A DNA stretch of 64,000 nt, taken from Polaribacter irgensii 23-P (GTDB lineage: Bacteria; Bacteroidota; Bacteroidia; Flavobacteriales; Flavobacteriaceae). This document shows positions 58,128 to 64,000 of the stretch, piece by piece. Under the pieces are notes generated by a model, which searched no databases, was not told the DNA's origin, and saw only the letters and a program-made list of their open reading frames with translations. The position numbers were made by a program, and so were the translations under genes. The first letter of the stretch is position 1, and the number at the start of each line of letters is the position of its first letter. Location of the stretch: positions 202,849-266,848 of the forward strand of contig NZ_CH724148.1 in NCBI RefSeq assembly GCF_000153225.1, written 5' to 3'.

Positions 58128-58730
58128 ATGGATGAAAACTTACTCTTAATATTTACAAGAAATCCTGAATTAGGAAAAGTAAAAACGCGCTTGGCAAAAA
58201 AAGTGGGCGATGAAACGGCACTTTCTATCTATACCTTTTTACTACATAAGACTAAAGAGATCACCTCTAAAGTTCTGGCAGATAAGGCCATTTACTATTC
58301 TGTAGACATCCAAGAAAAGGACCTTTGGGATGCTGCTATTTTTCAAAAACACCAACAAAATGGATCAGATTTAGGCATTCGAATGTTGCATGCTTTTCAA
58401 AATGGGTTTGCAGCTGGGTATAAAAAAGTGCTAATAATTGGTAGCGATTTATATGACTTAACCCCTGAAATCATAACAAAAGCATTTCTTAAGTTGACGA
58501 AAAATGACTTGGTACTTGGGCCTGCAGAAGATGGAGGCTATTACTTATTAGGCATGAAGTCTTTACATTCTGAAATTTTTAAAAATAAAAAATGGGGTAC
58601 AAATACAGTGCGAAAAGACACGCTAAATGACTTAAAAGATAAGAAAGTATTTTTGTTGCCGCTGTTAAATGATGTTGATATCTTTGAGGATATTGAACAC
58701 CACCCAGCATTTCAACATTTTTTAAAATAA
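58128..58730 (+). CDS. Arsenosugar biosynthesis glycosyltransferase (TIGR04282 type)
   Basis: At 200 aa it has a small GT-A-like fold of the DUF2064 group: NLLLIFTRNPELGKVKTRLA at the start and GPAEDGGYYLLGM in the core. It would add or rearrange the sugar part of arsenosugars. The gap to arsM is 62 bases and to the phosphorylase gene 86 bases. The assignment rests on family resemblance and operon context. Confidence 0.85.
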   Translation: MDENLLLIFTRNPELGKVKTRLAKKVGDETALSIYTFLLHKTKEITSKVLADKAIYYSVDIQEKDLWDAAIFQKHQQNGSDLGIRMLHAFQNGFAAGYKKVLIIGSDLYDLTPEIITKAFLKLTKNDLVLGPAEDGGYYLLGMKSLHSEIFKNKKWGTNTVRKDTLNDLKDKKVFLLPLLNDVDIFEDIEHHPAFQHFLK

Positions 58731-58816
58731 CCCTCATTGCAAGAAGTCTCGGTAATATTGTAAGTGCAAGCAGATACGTATGTTTTGCATCCTAAAAAAA
58801 GAAGAAATAGTAGTCT

Positions 58817-59632
58817 ATGAAAATACAACAATTACAAGAAACCATCAATTTTTTAAAAGTAAAAGGCATTACAACTCCTGAGGTTGGTATTGTTTTGGGA
58901 ACTGGACTTGGCAAGCTCGTAGATGAAATTGAAATAGAAATAGAAATTCCCTATTCAGACATTCCAAATTTTCCAGTGGCAACGGTTGAATTCCATTCAG
59001 GAAAGTTAATATATGGCATTTTATCAGGTAAAAAAGTACTGGTAATGGCAGGCCGTTTTCACTTATATGAGGGCTATAGTGCTTGGGAAGTTACCTATGG
59101 TATCCGGACCATGCACGGCCTCGGTATTCAAAATTTACTAATTTCGAACGCTGCTGGCGCCATAAACCTCAGCTATAAAAAAGGTGATTTAATGTTAATT
59201 GATGACCATATCAATTTGCAGGGAAGTTCTCCTTTGGCCTTTCAAGGAGCCAATGATTTTGGTGCTATTTTCGCAGACATGCTAGCCCCCTACTCCAGCA
59301 AGATCAATGCTACAATTACAACCATTGCAAAAGCTCACAATATTCTTTTGCACAAGGGCGTATACGCAAGTGTTTTAGGACCGCAACTAGAAACAAGAGC
59401 AGAATATAGAATGTTACAAATTTTAGAAGTAGATGCTGTTGGTATGAGTACAGTGCCAGAAGTTATCGTTGCAAAACAGCTACATTTGCCTTGCGTAGCT
59501 ATTTCTGTATTGACAGATGAGTGTGATCCTAAAAATTTACAACCTGTAAATATTGCAGAAATTATCGCCATTGCAGGAACAGCAGAGCCTAAAATGATTG
59601 TTCTTTTTAAAGAAGTACTTAAATTGCTCTAA
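58817..59632 (+). CDS. punA: Purine nucleoside phosphorylase
   Basis: Cleaves purine nucleosides to base and ribose 1-phosphate. At 271 aa it is the trimeric-type enzyme: GIVLGTGLGKL, MAGRFHLYEGYSAWEVTYGIR, SNAAGAIN and the GPQLETRAEYRML motif. Inside this operon it can remove adenine from the dimethylarsinoyl-adenosine made by ArsS, giving the ribose arsenical that is glycosylated next. It ends the visible operon. Confidence 0.93.
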   Translation: MKIQQLQETINFLKVKGITTPEVGIVLGTGLGKLVDEIEIEIEIPYSDIPNFPVATVEFHSGKLIYGILSGKKVLVMAGRFHLYEGYSAWEVTYGIRTMHGLGIQNLLISNAAGAINLSYKKGDLMLIDDHINLQGSSPLAFQGANDFGAIFADMLAPYSSKINATITTIAKAHNILLHKGVYASVLGPQLETRAEYRMLQILEVDAVGMSTVPEVIVAKQLHLPCVAISVLTDECDPKNLQPVNIAEIIAIAGTAEPKMIVLFKEVLKLL

Positions 59633-59687
59633 GTGCAAGAGAACTAAAAATATTGTAGATATAACAAAGATGGAATGTCCACGATTA

Positions 59688-60416
59688 TCAAATTATTAGC
59701 ATACCTATTGCCATTACTATCATAATTGCATTTTCTATAAAAGTAGCTTCAGTCATCGGGAGCTTTAATGCAGTTCCAAGACAAGCACACTGAATCGTTT
59801 TTTTACTCAAGAGCGTTTTAGTGACCCCAACAGTGGTAACTCCCAAAATAACGACAGTCAATACCAACGCAATATCTATTTCAAAGCGCAATAAAAAAAG
59901 TAGCCCTAGACTCGTCTCTATAAATGGATAAATTTTACCATAAATAGGAACTCTTTTCGCTGCAGGATCATACATGCGAAAAGACACTGCAAAACCTCTT
60001 AAATCTAGCATTTTAAAAAAGCTGAAAACAATATAAAATAATCCCATAAAATCGAGCATACATGCCCTCCAATCCCATGTTTTATAATTCAACATTAAAC
60101 TTGCCACTGTAATATAAAATAGAATAATAAACAACGGTTTTAACTGCTGCACTTTATTGCTCTCTTTTTTTGAACTTATCTCTATGTTTATATCTTTCTG
60201 AAACAGCCCTTTTGACTTTTCTGTAATGACAAATTTCTTTGGCAGTGCTTCCTGTAATTTATTCGTTGGAATTAATGAATTCATTAGAATCGTTGCTTCA
60301 CCTTTTTCGAGATCAACAAGAACACGCGCTGTACTTTCTATCTTGTTTAAAGACTCTTCTACAGTAGCTTTACAGCCACCACAAGTCATACCCTCTATTT
60401 TGTAATACTTTTCCAT
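59688..60416 (-). CDS. HMA domain fused to a MauE/DoxX-like membrane protein
   Basis: At 242 aa. The N-terminal heavy-metal-associated domain has GMTCGGC (residues 9-15) with both metal Cys. A linker region around residues 60-90 is followed by four or more membrane helices of MauE type and a second CAC pair (IQCACLG). It may carry metal or electrons across the membrane. It is convergent with the purine phosphorylase gene. Confidence 0.85.
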   Translation of the reverse strand: MEKYYKIEGMTCGGCKATVEESLNKIESTARVLVDLEKGEATILMNSLIPTNKLQEALPKKFVITEKSKGLFQKDINIEISSKKESNKVQQLKPLFIILFYITVASLMLNYKTWDWRACMLDFMGLFYIVFSFFKMLDLRGFAVSFRMYDPAAKRVPIYGKIYPFIETSLGLLFLLRFEIDIALVLTVVILGVTTVGVTKTLLSKKTIQCACLGTALKLPMTEATFIENAIMIVMAIGMLII

Positions 60417-60773
60417 TAAATCCTTTTTAAGTTTTTGATGTTCAAAAAGCCAAAATATTTTTTTTACACGGCATCCAGCTTTCTCAAAAATATCTCGCTT
60501 TTCTTACATCTTTATTTTTTACAAAATGAGATTATTTAGAGTAGATAAAAATAGGATTAATTTCAGGTATTAAAAAGTAATAAGGGCGTATTCTTGGGTG
60601 ACCCTACTATTTAATTTCTAAATAACGTCAAAACGGGTATTAATACGCTTTTAACCATTTGCTTTTTGCAGTACCTTTAGTTACATTTTATAAATAAACT
60701 TTTAATAATTTGTTTCATAGTGCTACAAATTCAAACTACTATCTATTCTAAAGGATAACATCCCCATTATTCC
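60417..60773. other. Divergent regulatory region
   Basis: About 357 bases between the HMA-MauE gene and the LuxR-like gene. TTG (60659-60661), 20 bases, then TACATTTT (60682-60689) is a likely promoter for the plus-strand gene, one base off consensus. No gene was found. Confidence 0.45.
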
Positions 60774-61628
60774 ATGAATAAAAAGCTCTTTTTAACAATT
60801 GCCCTGGTATATCCCCTTCTTATTTTTTCAAAAATAAATAAGAGCGATCAATACCATAAAAACCTCTATAAACGAGCGCCTCATATTTACACTTTGCCAT
60901 TTCATGGAAATCTTATCACTACAAACTATCTATCCCCCAATAGTTCCTTAAAACACCTCTTCCCACTGAAAAAAATAGCAGCAGCAGTAGTAGAAATTGC
61001 AGTGCGGTATTTTATTGTCACTACTGCTTCAATAAACCATACGCTCACTGAAGCGGAAACAATAAAAAAAGCAATCTCCAGTACCATACCATTAGCTTTG
61101 ATAGGTCTTTTCATACTTAGCTATAAAAAAATACGAGGACGAAATCGAAAAAATGAGCAAACTGAACTACAAAAAAAAGGCATTCTAAAATTAAAAGTAG
61201 TTGAATTACAAAAAGAAAAAGAAACTAGCAAATACTACAAAGGCTGCTTGGAAGAACTTAAAACAGCTTTCATTCAAACCACAGCGCAACTCCTTATCCT
61301 CAAAAAGCAAATGAACAGCTTTAACGGTCAAGAGGAAATAGCAGCACTACGAGCATCCGTAATATTAAAGCACAAAGATTGGCTTACCTTTAAACTATTA
61401 TTTGATAAAAGTTATCCAAATTTCACAAACCAGCTTGTAGCTAAAAACAAATATTTAACTACGGCAGAAATACGGTTTATGATGCTTCAAAAAATAAATC
61501 TTTCTAACCAAGATATGGCTAGAAGTCAAAGTGTTGGAAACAACGCTGTGCATAAAACCAACAGTCGAATTCGACAGAAACTACTTTGTACGAACGAAGA
61601 ATTAAATGCCTTAATAAAAATACTATAA
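60774..61628 (+). CDS. Membrane-anchored LuxR-like transcriptional regulator
   Basis: At 284 aa. The N-terminal half has a hydrophobic start and one membrane helix near residues 110-122. Then comes a charged coiled coil (about 130-185) and a C-terminal helix-turn-helix (LTTAEIRFMMLQKINLSNQDMA...SRIRQKL), similar to LuxR-type domains of Bacteroidota regulators that sit at the membrane. There is no receiver or TPR domain. It probably senses something at the envelope; its target is unknown. It is not clearly tied to the arsenosugar operon. Confidence 0.7.
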   Translation: MNKKLFLTIALVYPLLIFSKINKSDQYHKNLYKRAPHIYTLPFHGNLITTNYLSPNSSLKHLFPLKKIAAAVVEIAVRYFIVTTASINHTLTEAETIKKAISSTIPLALIGLFILSYKKIRGRNRKNEQTELQKKGILKLKVVELQKEKETSKYYKGCLEELKTAFIQTTAQLLILKKQMNSFNGQEEIAALRASVILKHKDWLTFKLLFDKSYPNFTNQLVAKNKYLTTAEIRFMMLQKINLSNQDMARSQSVGNNAVHKTNSRIRQKLLCTNEELNALIKIL

Positions 61629-62123
61629 TCGCAAATAGGTTTGTATGAACATCATCTCTTAAAATAGAATTTAGAATAGCATCCTTTTAAAACGTAAAAA
61701 TTAAAACTCTTACTAAACAATAAATAAACTGTCAACTATTTGTCAGTGTTTATATGCTCAATTCTAGTCAAAAAAGATTAACTTTATTAAAATAAAAAGG
61801 TTCTAAGGGAAACTATTAAGAATCACTTGGCAATTCTTAACCATCCTGCACCCAAAAGCAAAAACATTGAAAATAACTGACGTGTTTTTTGAAACTACTT
61901 GCACCAGCAAGCTGAACATGGAGCTTCAAAGACAGATATCTATCGTGACTTAAACTGTCTAATTTTCAAGTTTTGCGAAAAAAAAAGTCTACTAAATACT
62001 CTATAGTAGATTCTAACTTGATTTTAAATAACGTAAAAAATATCTTTATAAACACAACGATAAATAAAAGAGTACTTTTTCAATCCTTTTCTATTTATGG
62101 GAAATATAAGTTGACCTCTACAA
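61629..62123. other. Gene-poor region
   Basis: About 500 AT-rich bases. Short frames only. No RNA gene or repeat was recognised. Confidence 0.5.
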
Positions 62124-62423
62124 ATGAAAAAAAAAGAGAAACAAAAAAATATTAAAAGAATCAATTTAATGTTTGTGCTGTTTTTAATCATGACATCCGC
62201 ATGTCTAGTGTACTTATTTTTTTTTCAAAGTAAAAAGAAAATACCGCATTCTATTTATAAAAAAACACCCTTTAAACAAAAAATATTAAAATCAGAATCA
62301 ACATTCTACTCTGCAAAATATTCCTATATTTTAAAAATACAAGCAATTCGTAGGAATCTTTATGTGTCCAAAAATAATCACAACTTTCCACATCCTTTTG
62401 TGTGGTGTTCTTCTCAATCATAG
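62124..62423 (+). CDS. Doubtful single-helix hypothetical protein (99 aa)
   Basis: Begins with a Lys-rich stretch and has one hydrophobic helix (about residues 15-35), then basic sequence. The C-terminal part looks like non-coding read-through. Shortly after the stop, one frame reads KKGQLILQLE, reminiscent of membrane-fusion (HlyD) proteins, so this may be the remnant of such a gene. Low confidence. Confidence 0.25.
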   Translation: MKKKEKQKNIKRINLMFVLFLIMTSACLVYLFFFQSKKKIPHSIYKKTPFKQKILKSESTFYSAKYSYILKIQAIRRNLYVSKNNHNFPHPFVWCSSQS

Positions 62424-62954
62424 TTAAAAAAAGGTCAATTAATATTACAACTAGAAATGAGCTTATTAATATCTGCAGAGAATAATACGGAATGAATCGC
62501 GAATACGCCTCCTAGAATCCTTAAAAAATGGAAGACTCTTTAAATAAACCTTTACAGCTTGTTTTAAAAAATGATGGCAGTATAAAGTTGCATGCCGAGG
62601 GGGAAACTTTTACGCGGTCCCCAAAATAATTATTTTGAGCAGATTTAAAATTTCCCATTTAATAAAGGAGGTAGTTAGACTATTCTTTACTCTAGATTAA
62701 TTGAACCATCCATCTATTTTTTTAATACTGTGGTAAGATAAATTCTTAGAAGATTAAAAAGAAAAAATCTCTTACAATCACTTTGAGAAAGAATCATTTT
62801 ACTTTTAATTGTTATAATTTTGTAGCCAAATATTTTCAGTGCCACATTAAGATCAGTACCCTTAAAATACTAAACTTTAAAAAGCAGTTGATTTGTAAGT
62901 ATTGTATATTAAACCTGACCAATAAATTTTAACTTTTATAGAATTGCAAAACTA
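62424..62954. other. Degenerate stretch before the sterol-desaturase-like gene
   Basis: About 530 bases. A 33-codon frame at 62528 (MEDSLNKPLQLVLKNDGSI) looks coding-like but is isolated. No other gene. Confidence 0.35.
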
Positions 62955-62960
62955 GTGAAT

Positions 62961-63845
62961 ATGAATACCTACTTAGATCTTATAAAGGCAGCTTACACTA
63001 ACTACTGGAACTATTTAAAACAATCTGTTTTGATGGAACTCAATTGGGAGAATTACTTTTATGGACTTCTTATAATTTCTCTACTCGTTTGGACATTAGA
63101 GCTTATTTTTCCTTGGCGTAAAGAGCAATCATTATTTAGAAAGGATTTTTGGTTAGACACTTTTTACATGTTTTTTAATTTTTTCTTACTGAATTTAATT
63201 GTGCTAATCGCACTGTCGAATACTGCAGCGCAACTTTTTGAAGACTTTCTTGGACTTGCAGGCTTATCCGTTTTTAGTTTTCAGCTCATCGAATTGAATT
63301 CGCTCTCCTTTTTTGCAAGAATTTTAATCTTTTTTATCGTGGTCGACTTTACGCAGTGGTGGACTCACAGATTAATCCACAAGGTAGAATTTCTTTGGAC
63401 TTTTCATAAAGTACATCATTCTGCGAAACAAATGGGATTTGCAGCACATTTGCGCTATCACTGGATGGAACCTATAATTTATAATTCTTTAAGATACATA
63501 CCTCTAGCAATTATCGGAGGTTTTTCCGCACAAGATGTAGCACTTGTTCATTTCTTTAATATTACCATGGGCCATCTAAACCACGCCAATATTAATTGGG
63601 ATTACGGGTGGTTAAAATACATTTTGAACAACCCAAAAATGCACATTTGGCATCACTCTAAAGTGCTACCAATAGAAAAGAAAAGTGGTGTAAACTTTGG
63701 ATTAACATTAAGTATTTGGGACTATCTCTTCAAAACAAACTATATTCCTCACTCGGGTAGAGATATTGAAATCGGTTTCGAGGATGACGAAAACTTTCCA
63801 AAAGGATTCCTAAGACAGGAACTTTATCCTTTTTCTCAAAAATAA
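62961..63845 (+). CDS. Sterol desaturase / fatty acid hydroxylase family protein
   Basis: A membrane di-iron enzyme that hydroxylates or desaturates lipids. At 294 aa from the ATG at 62961; a GTG six bases upstream is the alternative. Helices lie near residues 30-50, 70-90 and 115-130. The His motifs are HRLIH, HKVHHS and HIWHHSK, as in the family. Bacterial members act on varied lipids or carotenoids; the substrate is unknown. Confidence 0.9.
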   Translation: MNTYLDLIKAAYTNYWNYLKQSVLMELNWENYFYGLLIISLLVWTLELIFPWRKEQSLFRKDFWLDTFYMFFNFFLLNLIVLIALSNTAAQLFEDFLGLAGLSVFSFQLIELNSLSFFARILIFFIVVDFTQWWTHRLIHKVEFLWTFHKVHHSAKQMGFAAHLRYHWMEPIIYNSLRYIPLAIIGGFSAQDVALVHFFNITMGHLNHANINWDYGWLKYILNNPKMHIWHHSKVLPIEKKSGVNFGLTLSIWDYLFKTNYIPHSGRDIEIGFEDDENFPKGFLRQELYPFSQK

Positions 63846-63941
63846 AATTTTCATAATTTTCAATAAAAGTAGGACATCCTTTTATTTGTCTTAGTATCTT
63901 AGGCAACGAGAGTTATTCTGGGATACCAAAAAATTGATACG

Positions 63942-64000
63942 ATGAAAATTAAAAAAGTACTTGTTGCCAACAGAGGTGAAATCGCCATACGAATTTTTAG
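63942..64000 (+). CDS. pyc: Pyruvate carboxylase, first codons (runs off the window)
   Basis: Starts MKIKKVLVANRGEIAIRIF, the biotin carboxylase N-terminus. The AIRIF form is more like pyruvate carboxylase than AccC (usually ALRVI), but only 19 codons are visible, so AccC remains possible. Confidence 0.65.
   Translation, partial: MKIKKVLVANRGEIAIRIF

Noticed and set aside
62124-62423. Complete HlyD-type membrane fusion protein
   Set aside because: Only a helix and a short downstream motif are suggestive; the rest does not match, so at most a remnant.

Overview
The window reads as a chromosomal segment of a marine member of the Flavobacteriaceae (Polaribacter/Tenacibaculum-like). The supporting signs are low GC, the Bacteroidota promoter pattern (TTG near -33, about 20 bases, then TAnnTTTG near -7), weak Shine-Dalgarno sites, a SusC/SusD pair, SecDF as one chain, HPRT fused to adenylate kinase, and an arsenosugar biosynthesis operon. 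No rRNA, tRNA, CRISPR array, prophage or insertion sequence was seen. All family calls come from reading the sequence; no database was searched.

Layout. (1) 1-3966, minus: trp operon trpE-trpG-trpD-(58-aa membrane protein)-trpC, preceded by a promoter, a 16-codon leader with three consecutive Trp codons, and an attenuator hairpin. (2) 4136-9302, minus: gatC-gatA-gatB::aspS, the machinery that makes Asn-tRNA(Asn) and/or Gln-tRNA by transamidation. GatB and AspRS are one chain, and the operon is preceded by a 15-aa leader with seven Asn codons and a terminator hairpin. (3) 10.6-22.1 kb: housekeeping genes gyrB, a secreted beta-rich protein, mdh, fhs, secDF, hpt-adk and obgE. (4) 22.2-26.1 kb, minus: BlaI/BlaR1-type repressor and sensor with a TPR gene broken by a stop codon and a lipoprotein; a 40-bp perfect palindrome covers the blaI promoter. 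(5) 26.1-33.3 kb: a DUF456 gene with an internal stop, a probable small RNA, lysS, glutaminase, two tiny membrane proteins with a decayed paralogue, and a FUSC-like membrane protein. (6) 33.4-46.8 kb: rsmG, a desaturase, an aminotransferase, a PhnA-like protein, a penicillin acylase, a sugar aminotransferase with galE, an M16 peptidase and fabD. (7) 47.0-59.6 kb: a frameshifted queuosine-precursor transporter, then a compact arsenosugar operon (DUF547, peroxidase-like protein, arsS, susC, susD, Na+ symporter, phosphoesterase-like protein, arsM, glycosyltransferase, purine nucleoside phosphorylase). (8) 59.7-64.0 kb: HMA-MauE membrane protein, a membrane-anchored LuxR-like regulator, a gene-poor stretch, a sterol-desaturase-like protein and the first codons of pyruvate carboxylase.

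The most interesting signals are the Asn-codon leader ahead of the transamidation operon (with a fused and probably non-discriminating AspRS and a second Asn-rich run inside GatC), the textbook Trp attenuator, the arsenosugar operon with its own outer- and inner-membrane transporters, an unassigned small RNA upstream of lysS, and four independently decaying genes.
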